Made by a program: the position numbers and the translations under genes
Notes under the pieces: generated by a model
The model's input: the letters and a program-made list of their open reading frames with translations, nothing else
Told to the model about the DNA's origin: nothing
The model's database searches: none
Assembly (NCBI GenBank): GCA_029263635.1
Contig: JAJUFY010000141.1
Coordinates: 1-6,073 of the forward strand
Direction of reading: 5' to 3'
Origin: Ectothiorhodospiraceae bacterium
GTDB lineage: Bacteria > Pseudomonadota > Gammaproteobacteria > Nitrococcales > AK92
Length of the DNA stretch: 6,073 nucleotides
In this document: positions 1 to 5,595 of the stretch, piece by piece
How positions within the stretch are numbered: the stretch's first letter is position 1
Layout of the letters: every line of letters begins with the position of its first letter

Positions 1-1
1 C

Positions 2-28
2 AATCGCGAGCGGATCCGCCTGGAGTAA
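2..28 (+). CDS. Possible 3' end of an upstream gene (partial)
   Basis: The second frame reads NRERIRLE followed by a TAA stop at 26-28. A stable hairpin begins nine bases later, which is where the end of a transcription unit would place one. Eight codons are too few to identify a protein, and the other two forward frames are also open through this stretch, so this is only the most likely reading. The gene body lies left of the window. Confidence 0.3.
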   Translation, partial: NRERIRLE

Positions 29-36
29 ACCAGCGT

Positions 37-63
37 GCTGCGGGAGCGCCAGGCTCCCGCGGC
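37..63 (+). terminator. Hairpin after the upstream gene, possible terminator
   Basis: The arms GCTGCGGGAGC (37-47) and GCTCCCGCGGC (53-63) pair over 11 bp with a single T-G wobble, around a 5-base loop GCCAG. The stem lies just after the TAA at 26-28. No run of T follows, so a classical intrinsic terminator is not fully met. It may instead act as an RNA 3'-end stabiliser or assist termination. A second perfect 6-bp hairpin (GCTGGC-AAACA-GCCAGC, 74-90) follows 10 bases later. Confidence 0.4.
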
Positions 64-90
64 CGCTCTGCATGCTGGCAAACAGCCAGC

Positions 91-304
91 CTGCCAAGCC
101 TCGTTGCCGCATCGCTCTTCCTCTGCCCTGCCGGCCAGCGGATGAAAAACGCCGGCCGTGCCTCCAGCTTTATGTGATCGCGCCGGCCCGGCTTCGAAGT
201 CGGGTATGATGCGCTGGCGGCTGGGCCGGACCAGCCGTGGAATCGGCCCGATGCTGTCCTGACAGATTGCCGACATTCAGCTCAAAGGTCTGGAGATTGT
301 TCGA
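91..304 (+). promoter_or_regulatory. galU leader region with candidate -10 and 5' UTR hairpin
   Basis: This non-coding stretch precedes galU. It holds a good -10 hexamer TATGAT at 205-210, but no convincing -35 hexamer 16-18 bases upstream. An 8-bp palindrome CTTCGAAG lies at 192-199, inside the spacer. If transcription starts near 217, the transcript begins with a perfect 7-bp hairpin, CGGCTGG (218-224) and CCAGCCG (231-237), around a 6-base loop. A GGAG ribosome-binding site at 292-295 sits 9 bases before the galU ATG. I see no gene between 29 and 304. The promoter call is inference from the hexamer only. Confidence 0.4.
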
Positions 305-1201
305 ATGCAGAAGCGAATCCGCAAAGCGGTGTTTCCGGTCGCAGGCCTCGGCACGCGTTTTCTGCCGGCCACCAAGGCGAATCCCAAAGAAATGCTGCCG
401 ATCGTCGATAAGCCGCTGGTTCAATACGCTGCGGAAGAAGCCATTGCGGCAGGCATCGAAGTGCTGATTTTCATAACCGGCCGCAACAAGCGCGCCATCC
501 CGGACCATTTCGACAAGGCTTACGAGCTGGAAAACGAGCTGGAGCAGCGGGGCAAGCTGCAACGCCTGGAAGAAGTCCAGAACATCATTCCCAAGGGCGT
601 TACCTGCGTTTATATCCGCCAGGCCGAAGCGCTCGGGCTCGGCCATGCCGTCATGTGCGCCGAAGCCGTGGTGGGCAACGAACCCTTTGCCGTGATCCTG
701 GCCGACGACCTGATCAGCAATGAGGGAGGGAAGAACTGCCTGGCGCAGATGGTCGAGCAGTACAACGCCCACGGTGGCAGCATTCTCGGCGTCGAGCGGG
801 TGCCGAAAGAACACACCGACCGCTATGGCATTGTCAGCGTCGGCCAGATGCAGCAGCGGCTCGGGCGGCTGGAGGCGATCGTCGAGAAGCCGAAGCCGGC
901 CGAGGCGCCTTCGAATCTGGGTGTGGTCGGCCGCTACATCCTCAGCCCGGCGATCTTCGAGGCACTGAAGAACATCCAGCCGGGCGCCGGCGGCGAGATC
1001 CAGCTCACCGACGCCATCGCCAGGCTGCTCGGGCAGGAACCCTGCTACGCCTACGAATTCGAAGGCCAGCGCTATGACTGCGGCGACAAGCTCGGATACC
1101 TGAGGGCGACGGTCGAGTATGGGCTCAAGCACCCGGAACTGGGCGCAGCCTTCGCCGATTATCTGCGTACCCTGAATGCCACCCAGGCCGTGGCCGGATA
1201 G
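305..1201 (+). CDS. galU: UTP--glucose-1-phosphate uridylyltransferase GalU
   Basis: This cytoplasmic enzyme joins UTP and glucose-1-phosphate to give UDP-glucose and pyrophosphate. UDP-glucose feeds lipopolysaccharide, exopolysaccharide, trehalose and galactose metabolism. The 298 residues match the usual GalU length. The nucleotidyltransferase signature GLGTRFLPATKANPKEMLP covers residues 14-32, with the conserved lysine of the NPKEMLP motif at 28. The acidic pair of the metal site is at 134-135 (LADDLI), the VEKP motif with its sugar-phosphate-binding lysine is at 193-196, and GGEIQLTDAI (229-238) and YDCGDKLGY (257-265) complete the family pattern. The ATG at 305 has GGAG nine bases upstream, and the signature begins at the expected distance from it. 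The gene stands alone, convergent with the ParA-like gene. The ORF is intact and shows no odd composition. The family assignment is secure. Confidence 0.97.
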   Translation: MQKRIRKAVFPVAGLGTRFLPATKANPKEMLPIVDKPLVQYAAEEAIAAGIEVLIFITGRNKRAIPDHFDKAYELENELEQRGKLQRLEEVQNIIPKGVTCVYIRQAEALGLGHAVMCAEAVVGNEPFAVILADDLISNEGGKNCLAQMVEQYNAHGGSILGVERVPKEHTDRYGIVSVGQMQQRLGRLEAIVEKPKPAEAPSNLGVVGRYILSPAIFEALKNIQPGAGGEIQLTDAIARLLGQEPCYAYEFEGQRYDCGDKLGYLRATVEYGLKHPELGAAFADYLRTLNATQAVAG

Positions 1202-1212
1202 CAGAGCATGCG

Positions 1213-1244
1213 GCGCCGGCCGCCTGACCGCAGGCGGGCGGCGC
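1213..1244. terminator. Hairpin in the galU/parA convergent gap, likely bidirectional terminator
   Basis: The arms 1213-1226 and 1231-1244 pair over 14 positions with one G-G mismatch, around a 4-base loop ACCG. The structure starts 11 bases after the galU stop and reaches the first base of the opposing TAG stop, so it could end transcripts from both sides. Neither strand has a T run after the stem. The very high GC content of the stem and its placement between converging genes are the reasons for the call. Confidence 0.55.
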
Positions 1245-1936
1245 TAGCTGTGCATCGCTGAAGCGCCGGCCGGCATCGGCAGTCGGATCGACTCGTCTTC
1301 CTCCAGCCAGGCCAGGATCCGCTGCCAGTTGCCGAGTTCCGCCCGGGCATCGTCCGAGTCCAGCTCGTGCAGGCCGAGGCCGGACTCGCTGGCTTCGCCG
1401 TAACCGGGATTGTCATGCAGCCGCGCGACCAGCGGCATGCCCAGGGTCTGCAGCACCCGTTCAAGCTCGCCCAGCCGGGAGCCGCCGTTACGGATCCGGT
1501 TGACCACCGCGCCGATGCGGACGCAGCCGTATTTGCTGACCGTCATCAACTCCTTGATGAAGCCAACCGCGGCGCGGGTGTCGATCGCGGCCGGCACGAG
1601 CGGGACCAGGATCGCATCGGCGCTTTTCACATGCTCGAGAATCTGCGGCTTGTCGGCAGCCGCGGCGGTATCTACCACCAGCCGCTCGGTCTCCGCTGGG
1701 ATCCGCAGGCACCATGAGCGGGTGAAGCCGACCGGTACCCGCTGGTGGGCGGCCACTCCATGAACGGCGGCCAGGTCGGAAGGCCGCTGCTCGAGCCAGG
1801 TATGGCTGCACAGCTGGGGGTCCTGGTCGTAGAGCACCGTTCGCTTCCCGAGCGCGGCGTACAGGCTGGCCAGATTGGTTGCCACGGTGGTCTTGCCGCA
1901 GCCGCCTTTGCTGTTGACGACGAGAATTCGGCGCAT
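1244..1936 (-). CDS. Orphan ParA/MinD-type P-loop ATPase
   Basis: This is a 230-residue ParA-superfamily ATPase. It begins MRRILVVNSKGGCGKTT: the deviant Walker A motif is KGGCGKTT at residues 10-17, with the signature lysine at K10 and the P-loop lysine at K15. The switch I/Walker A' region is YDQDPQ (36-41), and the Walker B strand ends VVDTAA (87-92). ParA proteins dimerise on ATP and bind DNA or membrane to position cargo such as plasmids, chemoreceptor arrays or carboxysomes. No ParB, parS cluster or cargo gene is nearby, so its cargo is unknown. It stands alone, convergent with galU and divergent from the dehydrogenase. The start is fixed by the conserved N-terminal strand, with GGAG only a few bases before the ATG. 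It lacks the N-terminal helix-turn-helix extension of plasmid type Ia ParA. The superfamily is certain and the role is not. Confidence 0.88.
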   Translation of the reverse strand: MRRILVVNSKGGCGKTTVATNLASLYAALGKRTVLYDQDPQLCSHTWLEQRPSDLAAVHGVAAHQRVPVGFTRSWCLRIPAETERLVVDTAAAADKPQILEHVKSADAILVPLVPAAIDTRAAVGFIKELMTVSKYGCVRIGAVVNRIRNGGSRLGELERVLQTLGMPLVARLHDNPGYGEASESGLGLHELDSDDARAELGNWQRILAWLEEDESIRLPMPAGASAMHS

Positions 1937-1959
1937 CGCTCCAAAGAGCTTGGTGTTCT

Positions 1960-1976
1960 TATGATCAATGCATCAT
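1960..1976. promoter_or_regulatory. Candidate -10 and operator-like inverted repeat between divergent genes
   Basis: The intergenic region 1937-2089 separates the divergent ParA-like and dehydrogenase genes. In its AT-richest part lies TATGAT (1960-1965, forward strand), a fair -10 hexamer for the dehydrogenase, overlapped by the inverted repeat ATGAT-CAATGC-ATCAT (1961-1976). A repressor bound there would cover the -10. No good -35 is visible at 16-18 bases for either direction. The arms are only 5 bp, so chance occurrence is possible. Confidence 0.3.
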
Positions 1977-2089
1977 GCGTCGATTCGCCGCTCTCGTGCA
2001 AGTTTCGGGGTAGCGTGCCGGCGCATGTTGAGATCGCCGCGGCCGGGCCCCATGCTGCCGCGACCGATCGAGCCGGAGGGAATGAGGTC

Positions 2090-2956
2090 GTGGCAGCAGG
2101 AAGACAGCAGCAGGGACAGCCGCCCCAGCATCAGCCGCGGCAACCCGGCAGGGAAGGGCTGATGCGGCCGGCACCGGTCTACATCCGGGACGACTACCGC
2201 GGCAGCGGCAAGCTCGCCGGCAGGGCGGCGCTGATCACCGGCGGCGATAGCGGCATCGGCCGGGCGGTGGCGGTTCATTTCGCGCGGGAAGGTGCCGATG
2301 TCAGCATCGTCTACCTGGACGAGCACGACGACGCCCGCGCGACCCGGCGGCTGGTGGAGCAGGAGGGACAGCGCTGCATCACCATCAGCGGCGATGTCGG
2401 CGATCCCGATTTCTGTGCCTACGCGGTGCGGACCCACATGGAGCGGCTGGGCCGGCTCGACGTGCTGGTCAACAATGCCGGCGAGCAGCACGTGCAGACG
2501 CGGTTCGAGGACATCTCCATGCAGCAGCTGGAGCAGACCTTTCGGACCAACTTCTTTGCCTATTTCGCCTTTGCCAAGGCAGCCCTGCCGCATTTGGGCG
2601 AAGGCGGCGCCGTCATCAATACCACGTCGGTGACGGCCTATCGCGGCAGCGATCACCTGATTGACTACTCCGCCACCAAGGGCGCCATCGTCGCCTTTAC
2701 CCGCTCGCTGGCGAATGCGCTGGCGGAACGCGGCATCCGGGTCAATGGCGTCGCCCCTGGGCCGATCTGGACGCCGCTGATCCCTGCGACCTTCGACGCC
2801 GAGCATGTCGAGAGCTTCGGCGGCGATACGCCGCTGGGGCGGGCCGGACAGCCGGCCGAGGTAGCGCCGTGCTACGTGCTGCTGGCCTCGGCCGACGGGT
2901 CGTACATGACCGGCCAGGTACTGCATCCGAACGGCGGGCAGTTCATGGAGACTTGA
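2090..2956 (+). CDS. SDR family oxidoreductase, YghA-like
   Basis: This is a classical short-chain dehydrogenase/reductase of 288 residues, using NAD(P)H with an unknown carbonyl or alcohol substrate. After a Gln/Pro-rich leader (about residues 6-20) and the sub-family segment YIRDDYRGSGKL (31-42), the Rossmann fold shows TGGDSGIG (50-57) for nucleotide binding and NNAG (128-131). The catalytic set is N154, S180, Y193 and K197 (YSATK), and PGPIWTPL follows at 223-230. The frame is open far upstream, so the start must be chosen. GTG at 2090 has GGAGGG (2075-2080) nine bases before it and keeps the PPQHQPRQPG leader, which is typical of YghA-like proteins. ATG at 2162 is an in-frame alternative that would lose this leader. 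Homologues are often linked to general stress or osmotic response, which is family knowledge and not shown here. Its 3' end overlaps suhB by 14 bases. Confidence 0.9.
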   Translation: MAAGRQQQGQPPQHQPRQPGREGLMRPAPVYIRDDYRGSGKLAGRAALITGGDSGIGRAVAVHFAREGADVSIVYLDEHDDARATRRLVEQEGQRCITISGDVGDPDFCAYAVRTHMERLGRLDVLVNNAGEQHVQTRFEDISMQQLEQTFRTNFFAYFAFAKAALPHLGEGGAVINTTSVTAYRGSDHLIDYSATKGAIVAFTRSLANALAERGIRVNGVAPGPIWTPLIPATFDAEHVESFGGDTPLGRAGQPAEVAPCYVLLASADGSYMTGQVLHPNGGQFMET

Positions 2957-3746
2957 GCAGCTCCGGCGTGCAGTGCGGACGGATCTCGCGAATGATGGCC
3001 GCGAACACGCGCGGATTGCCGGCCACCACGTTGCCGCTCTTGAAATGGCCGGGGCCGCCGGTGAAGTCGCCGACGACACCGCCAGCCTCCTGGATCAGCA
3101 GCAGGCCGGCCGCCATGTCCCACGGCTGCAGCCCGATTTCCCAGAAGCCGTCGAAGCGGCCTGCGGCGACATAGGCGAGGTCCAGGGCCGCGGCTCCGGG
3201 GCGGCGGATATCGGCCGCGATTCCGCTCAGCGCCTTGAACATGCCCAGATAGGCGTCGATGTGCTGCTGGGCCTTGTGCGGGAAGCCGGTGCCGAGCAGG
3301 GCGCCCTGCAGGTCCTGGCGTTGCGTGACCCGGATGCGGCGGCCATCGAGCTGCGCGCCGCCGCCCCGGTGAGCGGTCCACAGCTCCTGGCGGACCGGGT
3401 CGTAGATCACGCCCACTTCCAGCCTGCCGCGGTGGCGCATGGCGATGGACACCGCGAAGTGCGGTACGCCGTGCAGGAAGTTGGTGGTACCGTCCAGCGG
3501 GTCGATCACCCACTCGTATTCGTTCTCGCCCTGACCGCCACTCTCCTCGCCGAGAATGGCGTGGTGCGGATAGGCCTTGCGCAGGACACTGATGATCTCC
3601 TGCTCGGCCATGCGATCGACCTCGCTGACGAAGTCGTTGTGCCCTTTGGCCTCGACAGTCAGCGTGTCGAGCCGATCCATATGGCGGGCAATGATGTTGC
3701 CGGCGCTGCGGGCAGCGCGCACGGCGATGTTGACCATCGGGTGCAT
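2943..3746 (-). CDS. suhB: Inositol-1-monophosphatase / ribosome-biogenesis factor SuhB
   Basis: This Mg-dependent phosphatase of the inositol monophosphatase family hydrolyses myo-inositol-1-phosphate. In E. coli the same protein also joins the Nus complex in rRNA transcription antitermination and rRNA maturation. The protein has 267 residues, as in E. coli. The metal site is built from GEES (66-69), DPLDGTTNF (82-90, with D82 and D85) and PWDMAAG (208-214, with D210). LDLAYVAAGRFDGFWEIGL (188-206) is the usual C-terminal family block. The ORF stays open upstream, but the N-terminus MHPMVNIAVRAAR matches the E. coli start almost exactly, which fixes the ATG at 3746. The Shine-Dalgarno is weak, and M4 (3737) is a second in-frame ATG. 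It diverges from trmJ, a common pairing, and its last 14 bases overlap the dehydrogenase on the other strand. Confidence 0.96.
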   Translation of the reverse strand: MHPMVNIAVRAARSAGNIIARHMDRLDTLTVEAKGHNDFVSEVDRMAEQEIISVLRKAYPHHAILGEESGGQGENEYEWVIDPLDGTTNFLHGVPHFAVSIAMRHRGRLEVGVIYDPVRQELWTAHRGGGAQLDGRRIRVTQRQDLQGALLGTGFPHKAQQHIDAYLGMFKALSGIAADIRRPGAAALDLAYVAAGRFDGFWEIGLQPWDMAAGLLLIQEAGGVVGDFTGGPGHFKSGNVVAGNPRVFAAIIREIRPHCTPELLKSP

Positions 3747-3785
3747 GGGGTATTGACGTCGTGTTGAGCGGCCGGAGGGCCGGTA

Positions 3786-3794
3786 AGCATACCA
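3786..3794 (-). promoter_or_regulatory. Candidate extended -10 for suhB
   Basis: Read on the minus strand, this is TGGTATGCT, an extended -10 of the form TGnTATnnT, 40 bases before the suhB start. A small hairpin (CGGCC-loop-GGCCG, 3769-3782) would lie near the start of the transcript. No clear -35 is seen, which is compatible with an extended -10 promoter. This is inferred from sequence only. Confidence 0.4.
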
Positions 3795-3838
3795 GCAAGC
3801 GAACAGGTGGAGTAGGGATGCCGACCGCCGGATGCAAC

Positions 3839-3862
3839 GACCGTCGCACGGTCTGCTACCAT
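3839..3862 (+). promoter_or_regulatory. Candidate trmJ promoter with embedded palindrome
   Basis: A perfect inverted repeat GACCGT-CGC-ACGGTC occupies 3839-3853. It sits directly before TACCAT (3857-3862), a plausible -10 for trmJ whose start codon lies 25 bases further on. The repeat would therefore lie in the -35/-10 spacer, a typical position for a repressor. The possible -35 (TGCAAC, 3833-3838) is poor. The arms are 6 bp, so the palindrome could be chance in GC-rich DNA. Confidence 0.35.
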
Positions 3863-3887
3863 GCCGCCGCTTTGGACTGCGACGATC

Positions 3888-4613
3888 ATGAAGCCCGATA
3901 ATATCCGCATCGTTCTGGTCGGCACGACCCATGCCGGCAATATCGGTTTTGCCGCTCGAGCCATGAAGACCATGGCGCTCAGCCAGCTGCACCTGGTCGC
4001 GCCGGCGCGGTTTCCCGACCCTCAGGCCGAGGCGAACGCCACCCACGCCGTCGATGTGCTGGCGGCCGCCCAGGTGCATGGCGATCTGGACGCGGCGCTG
4101 ACTGGGGCCGGGCTGGTGGCGGGACTGACGGCCCGGACCCGGCGGCTGGGGGCGCCGTCTGTCGATCTGCGCAGCTTCGCCGGCCTTGCGGCGGCGGAAT
4201 CGGAGCGTCACCCGGTGGCCCTGCTGTTCGGGCGCGAGCACTCGGGACTCAGCAACGAAGAGCTCGACCGCTGCCAGTACGTCGTGCACATCCCCACCAA
4301 TCCGGCCTACGGCGTGCTCAATCTGGGTGCCGCCGTGCAGGTGGTTGCCTACGAGCTCTTTCTCGCCGGCGCCGGCGCCGGCGCCGAGGCGGTGGCCGGC
4401 GAGAGCGTCGAAGCGGCCGGCTTCGAACATCTGGAGGGCCTGTACGGCCATCTGGAGCGGGTGCTGGACGAGGTGGGCTTCCTGCGGCAGCAGAACCCCG
4501 AGCTGCTGATGCGGCGGCTGCGGCGGCTGTTCGGACGGGCGCGGCCGGACCGGGTCGAAGTCGATCTGCTGCGCGGGGCGCTGGCCGCGATCGAGCGGCG
4601 CCTGCGCCGCTAG
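3888..4613 (+). CDS. trmJ: tRNA (cytidine/uridine-2'-O-)-methyltransferase TrmJ
   Basis: TrmJ is a SPOUT-class enzyme that uses S-adenosylmethionine to methylate the 2'-OH of residue 32 in the tRNA anticodon loop. The 241 residues compare with about 246 in E. coli. Motif 1, THAGNIGFAARAMKTM (14-29), contains the conserved catalytic-site arginine R24. Motif 2 is ALLFGREHSGLSNEEL (111-126), and motif 3 is IPTNPAYGVLNLGAAVQV (135-152), the trefoil knot and cofactor pocket. The C-terminal helical extension carries YGHLERVL (186-193) and LRRLFGRARP (211-220), both typical of TrmJ. The start at 3888 matches the E. coli N-terminus. ATG 3861 is in frame but falls in the likely -10. Two oddities are an Ala-Gly repeat in the linker (about 160-166), from a hexanucleotide tandem repeat, and a Ser-to-Val change before LN in motif 3. 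Confidence 0.95.
   Translation: MKPDNIRIVLVGTTHAGNIGFAARAMKTMALSQLHLVAPARFPDPQAEANATHAVDVLAAAQVHGDLDAALTGAGLVAGLTARTRRLGAPSVDLRSFAGLAAAESERHPVALLFGREHSGLSNEELDRCQYVVHIPTNPAYGVLNLGAAVQVVAYELFLAGAGAGAEAVAGESVEAAGFEHLEGLYGHLERVLDEVGFLRQQNPELLMRRLRRLFGRARPDRVEVDLLRGALAAIERRLRR
4365..4386 (+). repeat. Hexanucleotide tandem repeat inside trmJ
   Basis: GCCGGC is repeated three times (4365-4382) and followed by a partial GCCG. It encodes alternating Ala-Gly in the linker between the SPOUT domain and the C-terminal extension. Gain or loss of one unit adds or removes two residues and keeps the frame. Confidence 0.8.
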
Positions 4614-4788
4614 ACGGGCAAGTCGCGCGTGTACAAATCGCTCCTGGAAACGAGTACTCTTAGCGCCTTATGAGCAATCGTCGCCTGCGCTGTCCAGGGC
4701 CGATCTGTCGCTAGGAGCCCGCCGCCGTCGCGGTCGCCGGCTCCATTTCTCGTGTTTCACTCCCCCCGAGTTTCAAGGACAGGTTCAT
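4614..4788 (+). promoter_or_regulatory. cysE upstream region with possible leader ORF and hairpin
   Basis: This 175-base spacer contains three things. First, TACTCT (4655-4660) is a weak -10, with TGTACA (4630-4635) at a long 19-base spacing. Second, a 14-codon ORF at 4670-4714 reads MSNRRLRCPGPICR, with two cysteine (TGT) codons; it has no clear ribosome-binding site but its ATG falls near the predicted transcription start. Third, an imperfect hairpin starts at the ORF's last base, with GGAGCC (4714-4719) pairing GGCTCC (4739-4744) over an inner CCGC-CGTC-GCGG stem, followed by the T-rich stretch ATTTCTCGTGTTT. AAGGA at 4775-4779 is the cysE ribosome-binding site. An attenuator is one reading; an ordinary promoter spacer is the other. 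Confidence 0.35.
4714..4757 (+). terminator. Possible attenuator or trmJ terminator before cysE
   Basis: The outer stem GGAGCC/GGCTCC (4714-4719 with 4739-4744) encloses an inner 4-bp stem CCGC/GCGG (4722-4725 with 4730-4733). The following bases, ATTTCTCGTGTTT, are about half T, the richest T stretch in this spacer, but there is no unbroken T run. It could end read-through from trmJ, or act conditionally on cysE. I found no convincing competing antiterminator pairing by eye. Confidence 0.35.
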
Positions 4789-5595
4789 ATGTTGGCCAGG
4801 CTCAAAGAAGAGATCCGTTGCGTGATGGAGCGCGACCCCGCCGCCCGCAACGCGTTCGAGGTGCTCACCTGCTATCCCGGCCTGCACGCGCTGCTGATGC
4901 ATCGCATCAACCATTGGCTGTGGCGGCATGGCCTGCGCTGGCCGGCGCGCTTCCTTTCCACAATCGCGCGCTGGCTCACCGGTATCGAGATCCATCCCGG
5001 CGCCCGCATCGGCCGGCGCTTCTTCATCGACCATGGCATGGGCGTGGTGATCGGCGAGACCGCCGAAATCGGCGACGACTGCACGCTCTACCACGGCGTA
5101 ACGCTGGGCGGCACCAGCTGGGAGAAAGGCAAGCGCCATCCGACCCTGGAAGACAATGTGGTCGTTGGTGCCGGCGCCAAGATCCTCGGTCCGATCCGGG
5201 TCGGTGTCGGCAGCCGCATCGGTTCCAACGCGGTGGTGGTCAAGGATGTGCCGCCGGGGGCGACCATGGTGGGCATCCCTGCCCGGCGGGCGACGCCGCG
5301 CGATCCGGAACGCGCCAAACAGCGTGCGGCGGTGGCCGAGCGGATCGGCTTCGATGCCTATGGGGCCACCCAGGGCATGGCTGATCCGATCGCCAACGCC
5401 ATCAACGCCCTGCTCGACCACATCCATGTCACCGACCGGCGGTTGCAGGAACTTTGCGCGGCGGTGCGCGAGCTGGGCGGCAAACTGCCCGAGGCCGACA
5501 TCCCCGGGTTCGATCCCTGCAACTTCCCCGATCTCAACGGATCATCGGCGCAGCCGCCGGAGGTCAAGCCCGATGAACGGCCGACCGACCGCTGA
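4789..5595 (+). CDS. cysE: Serine O-acetyltransferase CysE
   Basis: CysE transfers acetyl from acetyl-CoA to L-serine, giving O-acetylserine, the committed step of cysteine synthesis. Many homologues are inhibited by cysteine. The protein has 268 residues. After a short helical N-terminal part (1-65) comes the left-handed beta-helix of hexapeptide repeats (about 66-165). It contains IEIHPGARIGRRFFIDHGMG (66-85) with catalytic H82 and its partner acid E67, then VTLGGTS (104-110), the KRHP histidine H117, and VVGAGAKILGPI (125-136). GIPARR (162-167) closes the coil. The tail with RIGFDAYG (185-192) and a second helical segment is of the Pseudomonas kind, unlike that of E. coli. The start has AAGGA nine bases upstream. 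The last 23 bases overlap the desulfurase gene, and its GGAGG lies inside the cysE tail, so the two are probably translated together. Confidence 0.96.
   Translation: MLARLKEEIRCVMERDPAARNAFEVLTCYPGLHALLMHRINHWLWRHGLRWPARFLSTIARWLTGIEIHPGARIGRRFFIDHGMGVVIGETAEIGDDCTLYHGVTLGGTSWEKGKRHPTLEDNVVVGAGAKILGPIRVGVGSRIGSNAVVVKDVPPGATMVGIPARRATPRDPERAKQRAAVAERIGFDAYGATQGMADPIANAINALLDHIHVTDRRLQELCAAVRELGGKLPEADIPGFDPCNFPDLNGSSAQPPEVKPDERPTDR

Noticed and set aside
130..156. Two GCCGGC copies as a hairpin in the galU leader
   Set aside because: GCCGGC is self-complementary and very frequent in this DNA. The 6-bp arms do not extend, and the loop is long.
171..190. TGTGA near the galU promoter as a CRP site
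   Set aside because: The second half-site TCACA is absent at the required spacing.
170..1132. 320-codon open frame antisense to galU
   Set aside because: It is opposite a well-conserved gene, and its translation shows no family motif. Long antisense frames are expected in GC-rich DNA with GC-biased third codon positions.
2082..2162. ATG at 2082 as the SDR start, or a small ORF MRSWQQEDSS
   Set aside because: It is out of frame with the dehydrogenase and ends after 26 codons. The SD sequence there fits GTG at 2090 better, as GGAGGG nearly abuts this ATG.
1973..3079. 368-codon open frame antisense to the dehydrogenase
   Set aside because: It mirrors the SDR codons, crosses the divergent region and the suhB end, and has no recognisable domain. 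The SDR motifs on the forward strand explain the region.
3747..4451. Upstream extension of suhB across trmJ (502-codon frame)
   Set aside because: The suhB protein begins MHPM as in E. coli. The extension is only the shadow of trmJ and the promoter region.
4711..5427. 238-codon open frame antisense to cysE
   Set aside because: It lies opposite the conserved hexapeptide-repeat gene. The repeated translation pattern simply mirrors the beta-helix codons.
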